This document shows positions 42,860 to 48,435 of a stretch of 51,194 bases of DNA, piece by piece. The DNA comes from a virus. The first letter of the stretch is position 1. Every line of letters begins with the position of its first letter. The position numbers and the translations under genes were made by a program. The stretch lies in the IMG/VR virus record IMGVR_UViG_3300032282_004241, positions 1 to 51,194 of that record; one strand, 5' to 3'. The notes under the pieces were generated by a model. The model saw nothing but the letters and a program-made list of their open reading frames with translations, did not search any database and was not told the DNA's origin.

Positions 42860-43501
42860 CTTACCACACGCACTTTCATGCGCCCTCTCGGTTGTGGTCT
42901 GGACTATATCATCTCCCACAGCCTTACCTGTTTCGGGAGCGCCGTGCATAGTCTCTGAACCTTCCCCATAGTGCTACCTTTAGGGGCTCGGCTGCTGATT
43001 ACCCAATTTCCGCTATTCTTATAACATTCGCGCTCGTCGTTTCCAACCACGCTGTAGTTAACGGAACTATCAGGGCTTTCCAGCAATTCTCGACGTTCTC
43101 ATTCCCAGATTTCTCTAGGATGACTCTCTGTAGGTCCAGGTATTGATGAAGACGTCCATGTTCCGATTCTCTTCAGCGATATCTCGGTGCTGCGTGTGCT
43201 CCGGAACGTTTGTCATTAGGTACTTATTTGTGTTTTTTGTTCGCGAAGCTAGCTCGACCTGCAAAGCGTAGCAACTTGAGCAAAGTTGCTGTTCTTTTCG
43301 CCAAGCCTCGTATGCATCGTGACAAGCCACACATATAAGACTAAACGTGTATCTGGGCTTCTGTCTGGCAAGGGCGCGTAACCGCTCCCTGTTGCACTCC
43401 GCACAAATACGGCGTCCGATCTCTCTACCCGCTCCACAGTTCTTGCAGATTAGTTCTTTCATGCCCACAGGACACCCTGTGTCTAACCAACATGCAAGGT
43501 G
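42860..43501 (-). ncRNA. Group I intron in tRNA-Leu(UAA)
   Basis: The intron is 642 nt and ends in G (42860), with U before its 5' end. Conserved core elements are present: P/Q region AATTGGGTAATCAGCAGCC (about 43009-42983), R GGTTCAGAGACTA (42961-42949) and S GATGATATAGTCC (42913-42901). R and S pair through GACTA/TAGTC (P7). ACCACA...TGTGGT forms P9 near the 3' end. It should self-splice. A protein gene is inserted in its 5' half (43115-43462). Confidence 0.9.
43115..43462 (-). CDS. Intron-encoded zinc-finger protein, possible degenerate homing endonuclease
   Basis: 115 residues from ATG 43462, wholly inside the group I intron. It has ICKNCG, ICAECN, ICVACHDAYEAW and CSSCYALQ: four Cys pairs, probably two zinc sites. 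The tail has TNVPEHTQHRDIAEENRN, which recalls the EHRxIAEE start of an HNH core, but the rest of that core is missing. It may be a truncated HNH homing enzyme or a DNA-binding remnant. The position strongly suggests an origin in intron mobility. Confidence 0.55.
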   Translation of the reverse strand: MKELICKNCGAGREIGRRICAECNRERLRALARQKPRYTFSLICVACHDAYEAWRKEQQLCSSCYALQVELASRTKNTNKYLMTNVPEHTQHRDIAEENRNMDVFINTWTYRESS

Positions 43502-43538
43502 AAGTCCTCTGTGTCTACCGTTCCACCATCTAGGCAAA

Positions 43539-43610
43539 TAGTCGAGGAGGGTGTCGAACCCCCGACATTCCCCATGTAAAGGGGACGCTCTGCCGCTGAG
43601 CTACTCGACC
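43539..43610 (-). tRNA. tRNA-Val(TAC)
   Basis: Acceptor GGTCGAG/CTCGACT; anticodon arm TCCCC-TTTACAT-GGGGA gives TAC. D-arm GCTCAGCGGCAGAGC and T-arm GGGGG-TTCGACA-CCCTC are normal. No CCA is encoded. Confidence 0.92.
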
Positions 43611-43614
43611 AGCA

Positions 43615-43770
43615 TTACTTTTTGCTGAATGCGATGGCAGCCACGAGTACGCCAATTGGGCCAAACAAGAGGCCCATGACGGCACCCAGTCCCTTCTTCC
43701 CCTCGGCGGACACAGCATGACCGGCCCACGCACACAGAACCCACACGATGAGAACAAACAGAACACCCAT
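43615..43770 (-). CDS. Small membrane protein
   Basis: 51 residues with AAGGAGG 6 nt before ATG 43770. It has two hydrophobic segments, MGVLFVLIVWVLCAWAG and LGAVMGLLFGPIGVLVAAIA, with a short polar loop SAEGKK. The second segment, with GLLFGP, looks like common small two-helix membrane proteins. It sits between two tRNAs and ends 4 nt before tRNA-Val begins. Role unknown. Confidence 0.7.
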   Translation of the reverse strand: MGVLFVLIVWVLCAWAGHAVSAEGKKGLGAVMGLLFGPIGVLVAAIAFSKK

Positions 43771-43822
43771 ACAGCCTCCTTGTGGCTAATCGCCCCTCCA
43801 GGATGAAAGGACTAGATATTCG

Positions 43823-43906
43823 TGGCCAAGGTGGGGGTCGAACCCACATACCCGTGAGGGCGCTGGAACCTAAATCCAGTGCGTTTTCCAGTTTCGCCAC
43901 TCGGCC
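43823..43906 (-). tRNA. tRNA-Leu(TAG)
   Basis: Acceptor GGCCGAG/CTTGGCC; anticodon arm CTGGA-TTTAGGT-TCCAG gives TAG. A long variable arm and T-arm GTGGG-TTCGACC-CCCAC are present. No CCA is encoded. Confidence 0.92.
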
Positions 43907-43946
43907 AAGTTATTCCTCAAACGTCCCTCTAGGGGAACTAGAACCG

Positions 43947-43983
43947 AAAAAAGAGGCAGACTTCAGGGGATGTTCGGTCTGCC
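43947..43983 (-). terminator. Minus-strand terminator in the tRNA array
   Basis: On the minus strand GGCAGAC (43983-43977) pairs with GTCTGCC (43961-43955), followed by TCTTTTTT down to 43947. It would end transcripts from the right before tRNA-Leu(TAG), splitting the array into units. Another long hairpin (GCACGGA...TCCGTGC) lies at about 44000-44031. Confidence 0.65.
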
Positions 43984-44066
43984 AGCGAATCTTCGAGACG
44001 CACGGAAGCGAAAGGAGAAAAACCTCCGTGCGTATCCCCTTAAACAAGGGGGGCGGGAGCCAAACC

Positions 44067-44387
44067 GTTTGACAAAATCTAGGTAATCCTAGGTATCGTC
44101 TTCAAGGCTGTGCGAAATCGTCGGATTCGACGTACTTTCACAGTAAGCCTCTGGCTCGACGGTTCGAGCGCATTTCCTTGGTCTCCCCCTGCGGGGGGTC
44201 ACCAAGGAGCCGCGTGTCGAGAAACTGGTCCTCTTTACGAGGAATCGCTTTCTCAACAACGCCTTCACCACCGATGGATGATCAAAGCTCCGAATCCCTT
44301 TGTCCTCGGAACGTCCGAGGAGATTCATCGCTCCCACCACATCAGCATGACCCCTGATTACCTAGACTTTCGGCTACAGTTTAGGGA
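44067..44387 (-). mobile_element. Internally deleted TnpB element (both ends kept)
   Basis: On the minus strand the 321-nt element starts TCCCTAAACTGTAGCC and ends TTTTGTCAAAC, each next to GG (44388-44389; 44065-44066), as in the full copy at 34030. About 1.25 kb is missing. The junction lies at GTCA, which occurs at both deletion ends in the full copy (34066; 35311). The element keeps the last ~80 tnpB codons and right end. It inserted 7 nt downstream of tRNA-Leu(CAA). Confidence 0.85.
44089..44340 (-). pseudogene. tnpB C-terminal fragment
   Basis: The frame encodes MVGAMNLLGRSEDKGIRSFD and a basic end RRGRPRKCARTVEPEAYC, about 85% like the C-terminus of the full TnpB by eye. It starts just after the third RuvC aspartate region, so there is no nuclease core. 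Retention may reflect the guide RNA encoded in the same DNA and not a protein. Confidence 0.85.
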
Positions 44388-44396
44388 CCCCAAAAG

Positions 44397-44479
44397 TGCC
44401 CAAGGCCGGACTCGAACCGGCACGCCCTGACGGGCAGGAGATTTTGAGTCTCCCGTGGCTACCGTTACACCACTTGGGC
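44397..44479 (-). tRNA. tRNA-Leu(CAA)
   Basis: Acceptor GCCCAAG/CTTGGGC; anticodon arm GGAGA-CTCAAAA-TCTCC gives CAA. The variable arm is TGCCCGTCAGGGCG; T-arm GCCGG-TTCGAGT-CCGGC. No CCA is encoded. Confidence 0.92.
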
Positions 44480-44483
44480 TAAA

Positions 44484-44560
44484 TGGTCGGAGTAGCAGGA
44501 TTTGAACCTGCGACAACCTGCACCCAAAGCAGGTGCGCTACCAGACTGCGCTATACTCCG
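44484..44560 (-). tRNA. tRNA-Pro(TGG)
   Basis: Acceptor CGGAGTA/TACTCCG with encoded CCA. Anticodon arm CCTGC-TTTGGGT-GCAGG gives TGG. T-arm GCAGG-TTCAAAT-CCTGC. The C1-G72 pair fits bacterial tRNA-Pro. Confidence 0.93.
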
Positions 44561-44710
44561 AAAAGCGCACGGACTTGACCCGTCACCGTGCTGTGCAGAC
44601 TTTCGTCACCCGTTGGGTCTTTCGACCACCCTGGATCTGCTTCGGCCCGCTTGTAAAGCGTTAGCGGACATACCTAACTGGCCATGCCGTCGAGACGGTT
44701 TAGGCTGTTG
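44561..44710 (-). other. Non-coding gap with possible tRNA remnant
   Basis: These 150 nt hold no gene. On the minus strand CGC-TTTACAA-GCG resembles a Val(TAC) anticodon arm, and GCACGGTGACGGGTC..CCGTGC forms a hairpin. Neither is part of a full cloverleaf. It may be another decayed tRNA. Confidence 0.3.
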
Positions 44711-44783
44711 TGGGTCGTCTGGGACTTGAACCCAGAACCTCGGGATTAAAAGTCCCTTGCTGCTACCATTGAGCTAACGACCC
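44711..44783 (-). tRNA. tRNA-Lys(TTT)
   Basis: Acceptor GGGTCGT/ACGACCC; anticodon arm GGGA-CTTTTAA-TCCC gives TTT. T-arm CTGGG-TTCAAGT-CCCAG. No CCA is encoded. Confidence 0.92.
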
Positions 44784-44823
44784 GTATAGAAAAGAAAGTA
44801 GTGGGCGTCACGGCTTTTAGCCC

Positions 44824-44880
44824 ACCGCCCCCTGTTTACGGACCAAAACCGACCGTCCTGCCTTTAGACGATCCTCATTT
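44824..44880 (-). pseudogene. Decayed tRNA-Gln-like sequence
   Basis: On the minus strand GGATCGTCTAAAGGCAGGAC matches the D-arm of the intact tRNA-Gln at 46026 with few changes. It is followed by CGG-TTTTGGT-CCG (TTG anticodon loop, short stem). The T-arm and acceptor cannot be formed. It is probably a duplicate Gln tRNA in decay. Confidence 0.5.
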
Positions 44881-44895
44881 CATTAGGGGATAATA

Positions 44896-44980
44896 TGGTG
44901 GGAGAGGAAGGACTCGAACCTTCGAAGACCGAAGCCGGGGGATTTACAGTCCCATGCAATTGCCACTATGCGACTCTCCC
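44896..44980 (-). tRNA. tRNA-Tyr(GTA)
   Basis: Acceptor GGGAGAG/CTCTCCC with encoded CCA. Anticodon arm GGGA-CTGTAAA-TCCC gives GTA. Long variable arm CCGGCTTCGGTC; T-arm GAAGG-TTCGAGT-CCTTC. Confidence 0.93.
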
Positions 44981-45271
44981 AAAGAGAAAGATCGGGTCGG
45001 GTTGGTAGCCCGTCGATAATAGGGCTCCCGATAGCCCTAGCAGGTTGTTAAAGGCGGGTAGCCTGCTCCCACCGATATATCATCCCCTGCATCTACCAGA
45101 TGCAGGGATCTGCGTTATTCCGGGGCTTGCAAGCAATACCGTGCGCAGCACACGGTATCCCGGTCTGACCCGATTTCCGAACCTCCCAATTAAAACGGGG
45201 ATACTTACGTCGGGTCAGGTTTTCAATGAACCGGCTTTCGGGAGAGAAACGCATCCCAAACCGCGCCAGAA
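44981..45271. other. Non-coding gap with strong hairpins
   Basis: About 290 nt without a gene. A perfect 10-bp stem CCCTGCATCT/AGATGCAGGG lies at 45085-45107, and ATACCGTG/CACGGTAT at 45136-45158. GCAGG..CCTGC and GGGCT..AGCCC pairs occur near 45020-45070. No cloverleaf or open frame is convincing. It may be a small RNA or tRNA-decay debris. Confidence 0.4.
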
Positions 45272-45302
45272 CCGAAAATCGACCTAAGAAGTCGATTTTC
45301 GG
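45272..45302 (-). terminator. Perfect 12-bp hairpin overlapping a stop codon
   Basis: CCGAAAATCGAC (45272-45283) and GTCGATTTTCGG (45291-45302) pair perfectly around 7 nt. The TAG of the minus-strand gene (45286-45284) is in the loop. It probably ends or protects the transcript; the T-run lies inside the stem. Confidence 0.55.
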
Positions 45303-45658
45303 AGTCTTTGGTTGAACCATGTCTCAATCGGTATGTCACCGTTAACGCCATGGTACTTGCCAGTGGCGTTGATTGTTACAAGCACATTGGTGACGCCCAC
45401 GCCAAAAGCCTTAGCAATCTCGTCTGCACGACGCATGATCAAGATCGCCTCCCGATGAGGTTCGGTCGGAACCCTGATCATTTTGTAGAGCGACCCGTCA
45501 GGCCACAGGTACTCGTGGACCATCTCGACACCGCGCTCCGTCGCCGCTTCATGCACGGCACGATCCGCGATGGTGAGGGCCTTGTTTGCTTCTGGCGAAC
45601 CATCTGGATGGTTCGAGTATGGCCCGGTGTAGGTAAAGTCGAGGGAGGCGTACTGCAT
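45284..45658 (-). CDS. Hypothetical protein in the tRNA array
   Basis: 124 residues from ATG 45658, one nt after the stop of the winged-helix gene; the longer in-frame start would overlap it. AAGGAT lies upstream. The sequence has TYTGPYSNHPDGSPEANKAL, LTIADRAVHEAATERGVEMV and TNVLVTINATGKYHGVNGDI, suggesting a small alpha/beta protein. No family recognised. It is coupled with the regulator-like gene upstream. Confidence 0.55.
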   Translation of the reverse strand: MQYASLDFTYTGPYSNHPDGSPEANKALTIADRAVHEAATERGVEMVHEYLWPDGSLYKMIRVPTEPHREAILIMRRADEIAKAFGVGVTNVLVTINATGKYHGVNGDIPIETWFNQRLRKSTS

Positions 45659-45659
45659 G

Positions 45660-45887
45660 CTACGCAAAATATCCTTCAAGGAAGCGGAATCCAGAAGGGA
45701 GAAGGCAATTGTTCCCATCAATTGCCTTGACGTACCCCCGTGCGCGTAGGGTGCTCAAACTGCGGCGGACGTGGCCAGGACTGCGCCCAATAAGGGCGGT
45801 GAGATCCTTTGGCGACAACGTCTTGTCCCCAGACAGGTAGAACATGATCCCAATCATTGTCGGATCTAGGTGCTTTGGGGCGTGCAT
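45660..45887 (-). CDS. Small winged-helix protein (paralogue B)
   Basis: 75 residues from ATG 45887; longer in-frame starts lack better ribosome sites. MIGIMFYLSGDKTLSPKDLT then GHVRRSLSTLRARGYV is a winged helix similar to the protein at 41900-42109. The two genes share a CCAGACAGGTAGAACA stretch (plus-strand sense) over the FYLSG codons. It is followed 1 nt later by the hypothetical gene at 45658. It is likely a DNA-binding regulator. Confidence 0.6.
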   Translation of the reverse strand: MHAPKHLDPTMIGIMFYLSGDKTLSPKDLTALIGRSPGHVRRSLSTLRARGYVKAIDGNNCLLPSGFRFLEGYFA

Positions 45888-46025
45888 TTGTTTCTCTTGA
45901 CGGGTTGTGCCCGTTTCAATACGTCTTGGGGACATCCCCACGCACCCCCTTACGAGGGGCACATGAAATTTGACAGGCTTTGAGGGTCCGGCCTGTCAGC
46001 GGAAGCTGGAACGAGCACCAAATAA

Positions 46026-46096
46026 CTGGGGAACCAGGATTCGAACCTAGATAGGCGGAACCAAAATCCGCTGTCCTGCCATTAGACGATTCCCCA
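46026..46096 (-). tRNA. tRNA-Gln(TTG)
   Basis: Acceptor TGGGGAA/TTCCCCA; anticodon arm GCGGA-TTTTGGT-TCCGC gives TTG. T-arm CTAGG-TTCGAAT-CCTGG with one wobble. The U1-A72 pair fits Gln. No CCA. Confidence 0.92.
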
Positions 46097-46101
46097 ATGA
46101 A

Positions 46102-46174
46102 AGCTGACGACAGGACTTGAACCTGCAACCCACTGATTACAAATCAGTAGCTCTACCAATTGAGCTACGCCAGC
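46102..46174 (-). tRNA. tRNA-Thr(TGT)
   Basis: Acceptor GCTGGCG/CGTCAGC with one wobble; anticodon arm CTGA-TTTGTAA-TCAG gives TGT. T-arm GCAGG-TTCAAGT-CCTGT. No CCA. Confidence 0.92.
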
Positions 46175-46177
46175 GAA

Positions 46178-46248
46178 TTAGAAGCCGGGCTTGAACTCGC
46201 AACCTCCCGCTTGAAAGGCGGACGATCTAACCATTGATCTACTGCGCC
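46178..46248 (-). tRNA. Degenerate tRNA-Glu(TTC)
   Basis: The D-arm GATC-AATGGTTA-GATC and anticodon arm TCCGC-CTTTCAA-GCGGG (TTC) are good. The T-stem GCGAG/CCGGC has two mismatches, and the acceptor (GGCGCAG against TTCTAAT) does not pair. It is probably a pseudogene, unless repaired or unusual. Confidence 0.5.
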
Positions 46249-46256
46249 GAATTATG

Positions 46257-46329
46257 CTCCGACAGCAGGACTCGAACCTGCGACCGATCCGTTAACAGCG
46301 GATTGCTCTACCAACTGAGCTATGTCGGA
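46257..46329 (-). tRNA. tRNA-Asn(GTT)
   Basis: Acceptor TCCGACA/TGTCGGA; anticodon arm TCCG-CTGTTAA-CGGA gives GTT. D-arm GCTCAGTTGGTAGAGC; T-arm GCAGG-TTCGAGT-CCTGC. It is the first tRNA of the array in transcription order. Confidence 0.93.
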
Positions 46330-46770
46330 ATAAAGATGGACCGGCTTGGTAGGCCGTTGCACTTCCTGCCTGACGCTAAACGAGTCCGCGAGGATAGTTC
46401 GCAGGGGTCCATAACCTCCCTGACAGGTTGCCTTTGTCAGCCCTTGTGCAGAGCCGACTATTTTTAATGAGTGGAGAGCCTGTTTCCACTCCAACACCGT
46501 TTTGGGTTCGCCTTCCCAAATACGGCTTCTAAACTCCCCTCCCCCAAGACTTTAGTTCGGGGTCTGCAATTCAGCGGCTAGGGGATGGTCGCCACCATAG
46601 TGCAGGTAATTCTCGGGTTAACGCCCCGACCTGCACGCCGGGGTCCGAGTCCGGCCCTACAAGTCAAATCCCTTGTGCTAAAGTCACAAGGGCTTGTAGA
46701 GCAGAATCATGTCAACGAACCGTTCGGGTGATTCTACCACGTTCCGGTGATTAGGGACGCCCCCCTTTTC
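46330..46770. other. 440-nt non-coding region dense in hairpins
   Basis: No gene fits here. At least seven stems are packed in 46468-46740: GAGTGGA/TCCACTC; CCGTTTTGGG/CCCAAATACGG; ATGGT/ACCAT (46585-46598); GTGCAGGT/ACCTGCAC (46600-46636, enclosing TCGGG/CCCGA); GCCGG/CCGGC (46637-46655); CTACAAG + CCCTTGTG / CACAAGGG + CTTGTAG (46657-46699); AGAATCA/TGATTCT. TAGG (46579) can close the middle group with CCTA (46656-46659). It looks like a structured RNA or its remains. Confidence 0.5.
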
Positions 46771-47229
46771 TTAGGGGAGCTTCGTGATGGTGGCATATAC
46801 GGGGCAAGCCCCGAGGTCTGCCCCATTCCAGCCCACGAAAAGAGCTGCCGTGCGCTTGAACTTGGTCGCCTCCGGTTGCCCCTTCACCGCTGCACACGCG
46901 GCGTCCATTAGCTCCGATTTGTCAAGTCCAATGCTATCGAACGCACAGAGGATCAAGTCAAGGTCGAACAGGTTATCTCCTAGCATGTACGGGTCTTCCG
47001 CCAATGTGGCGGCATCGAAATTCGACCCGAGTACGATGGCGCGTACCGTGTCCCGATGCCGCTCCACCCAAGCGGCGATTTCCGTCGCCTCAACCTCCAT
47101 GCCGAGTCGGCGGGCACGGGTTACGATGGCCGCCCGCTCGAATATGACCACGGGGTCCGTTTCGTCGGCCCCGAGTCCATACTCGTGGATATCGTCGAGC
47201 AAGATGCTCTTGAATTCGGCGAGTGCCAT
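46771..47229 (-). CDS. Hypothetical protein, last gene of a minus-strand operon
   Basis: 152 residues from ATG 47229, with AGGAG 6 nt upstream; an in-frame ATG at 47247 lacks a site. The sequence is acidic and helical: MALAEFKSILLDDIHEYGLG, then ERAAIVTRARRLGMEVEATE and FDLDLILCAFDSIGLDKSEL. No domain recognised. It follows the 59-residue gene by 42 nt. High third-position GC is like that of its operon neighbours and unlike the tRNA region. Confidence 0.55.
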   Translation of the reverse strand: MALAEFKSILLDDIHEYGLGADETDPVVIFERAAIVTRARRLGMEVEATEIAAWVERHRDTVRAIVLGSNFDAATLAEDPYMLGDNLFDLDLILCAFDSIGLDKSELMDAACAAVKGQPEATKFKRTAALFVGWNGADLGACPVYATITKLP

Positions 47230-47271
47230 AGTTGTCTCCTGATTCATCCCTCGAACGTCAAACGACCGGGC

Positions 47272-47451
47272 CTATGTCTCGGAACCGACTTTCTTGGTCA
47301 CGGCGTCAACATGGAGCCCACGGCGTCCCGCTTCGACCCGCAGGTCTTCGAGGTGCCGCTCCAGGGACTCCGTGGGTAGCCCTTCGGCACGCTTGTTCAC
47401 GATGTTGCGGATCACATTGTCCGCATGTCGCATGAAATTCCGGTCATTCAT
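47272..47451 (-). CDS. Small hypothetical protein in operon
   Basis: 59 residues beginning MNDRNFMRHADNVIRNIVNK and ending VTKKVGSET. It is helical and basic. Its ATG overlaps the stop of the upstream 156-residue gene (ATGA), strong evidence of translational coupling. No family recognised. Confidence 0.6.
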   Translation of the reverse strand: MNDRNFMRHADNVIRNIVNKRAEGLPTESLERHLEDLRVEAGRRGLHVDAVTKKVGSET

Positions 47452-47918
47452 GGATAGATGGACTCCAAGAGATCATCAATCTCCTTGACCGCCTTCCCCA
47501 TGAATTCCTCCAGTAGGAGATTAAGATCCACTTTGCCGCCCCGCAGCATCCATCCGAGGCTATTCTCGGCAATCTCGCCGAGGCGCAGGGAGATGCTGCC
47601 CGCAAGCAGCCCCAGACCGTCATCGGTCGCGTTTTCGACGAGCCATCCGAATCGTCGCATGAAAACGGGGTCTGGGGACATATCCAGTTCCACCTCATAA
47701 TAGGTGGGGATCTTCGCCGCCATCGACCGCAGGTATTCGGTCGGCGCAACGTTGACCGTGCGATCCGTGATTCGGGCCATGCCGTAGAGGCAGAGCAGAT
47801 CCTTGGTGATCTCCGACACGAGGTCGGTGACCTCCTGACCTCGCAGGACGGTATCGGGGACAGCCGGTCGGCCCGTGGCCGCGAGTACGACGGATTCGAT
47901 GAAGGCGGTGAAATTCAT
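47448..47918 (-). CDS. Hypothetical protein, first gene of a minus-strand operon
   Basis: 156 residues with GGAG before ATG 47918. It is helical: MNFTAFIESVVLAATGRPAV, then EVTDLVSEITKDLLCLYGMA and an acidic end (VDLNLLLEEFMGKAVKEIDD). No family recognised. It is read from the left promoter of the divergent region at 47947-48038 and heads a three-gene operon. Confidence 0.6.
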   Translation of the reverse strand: MNFTAFIESVVLAATGRPAVPDTVLRGQEVTDLVSEITKDLLCLYGMARITDRTVNVAPTEYLRSMAAKIPTYYEVELDMSPDPVFMRRFGWLVENATDDGLGLLAGSISLRLGEIAENSLGWMLRGGKVDLNLLLEEFMGKAVKEIDDLLESIYP

Positions 47919-47946
47919 GCGGTCTCCTTTGAGTGAGCAACGGTCC

Positions 47947-48038
47947 TGCTAAGTAAACGCAACATCGCCCTATAGGGAATCGAGAATCGACATCACGTTT
48001 GTCGGTTCTTTAGGGGGCGACATTGCGTTTACTTAGCA
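47947..48038. promoter_or_regulatory. Symmetric divergent promoter/operator
   Basis: TGCTAAGTAAACGCAA (47947-47962) is the exact reverse complement of TTGCGTTTACTTAGCA (48023-48038). The symmetry continues inward, after 2 nt, as TCGCCC/GGGCGA. Each arm ends about 30 nt before a start codon (minus 47918, plus 48070), so both probably carry the same promoter or regulator site. Confidence 0.75.
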
Positions 48039-48069
48039 CGTAACACCCACTTGCACACTGGAGGACACC

Positions 48070-48435
48070 ATGAGCTTCGAATCTGAAATTCAGCGGATGA
48101 ACCCCAAGGTTGCCCGGACCTACGTGGAGGCCGTGGGCATGGGGGTTCGGGTGCTTCTGGACGTGGCCGACCCCGCCCGTCTGGAGCGGGGATCGGAGAT
48201 TAAGGACCGGGTTACGCCTGTCCGTGACGGGGCGGATTTCGTGACCGCGCGTGTTCGCGGGACCGATCCTGGTCAGGTCTACGACGTGACCATCGCGCTC
48301 GGGACCATCGCGCAGTCGCGCTGCGACTGCCCTGACTTCGGCCGGAACGGTCCCTGCAAGCACGTTTGCGCTACGGCAGGGCTCTGGCTGGAGCGGGTTG
48401 CTCGCCCGATGTACCGCAAGCTGGCGCGCATCTAA
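48070..48435 (+). CDS. SWIM zinc-finger protein
   Basis: 121 residues with GGAGG before ATG 48070. The SWIM motif is clear: SRCDCPDFGRNGPCKHVCA (CxC...CxH) at ~93-111, a zinc-binding site that contacts DNA or proteins. The N-terminal part is a small beta domain (VRVLLDVADPARLERGSEI). SWIM proteins occur with helicases and recombination factors. Its 3' end overlaps the opposing GIY-YIG gene by 65 nt. It is driven by the right arm of the divergent promoter. Confidence 0.8.
   Translation: MSFESEIQRMNPKVARTYVEAVGMGVRVLLDVADPARLERGSEIKDRVTPVRDGADFVTARVRGTDPGQVYDVTIALGTIAQSRCDCPDFGRNGPCKHVCATAGLWLERVARPMYRKLARI

Larger units (their letters stand above)
42811..43535 (-). tRNA. tRNA-Leu(TAA) interrupted by a group I intron
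   Basis: Exon 1 (43535-43502) reads GCCTAGATGGTGGAACGG to ...GAGGACTT. Exon 2 (42859-42811) starts AAAATCCTC and ends CTCTAGGCA. Joined, they give acceptor GCCTAGA/TCTAGGC, anticodon arm GAGGA-CTTAAAA-TCCTC (TAA), a long variable arm and T-arm GCGGG-TTCGAGT-CCCGC. The intron sits between U34 and A35, the same site as in cyanobacterial and plastid trnL-UAA. tRNA-Val ends 3 nt upstream. Confidence 0.9.

Noticed and set aside
42904-43086. 60-aa frame in the intron core
   Set aside because: It overlaps the P, Q and R elements of the group I intron, so conservation there is RNA structure.
46380-46420. GAGGATAGTTCGCAGG resembles the GAGGAAAGTCCGG core of RNase P RNA
   Set aside because: It forms its own small hairpin, and the matching 3' conserved region of RNase P RNA is absent.
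46579-46659. Plus-strand tRNA call for the cloverleaf-like group
   Set aside because: The D-arm lacks conserved bases, the acceptor has only 4-5 pairs and the anticodon arm is embedded in a longer stem. It is kept only as a structured-region finding.
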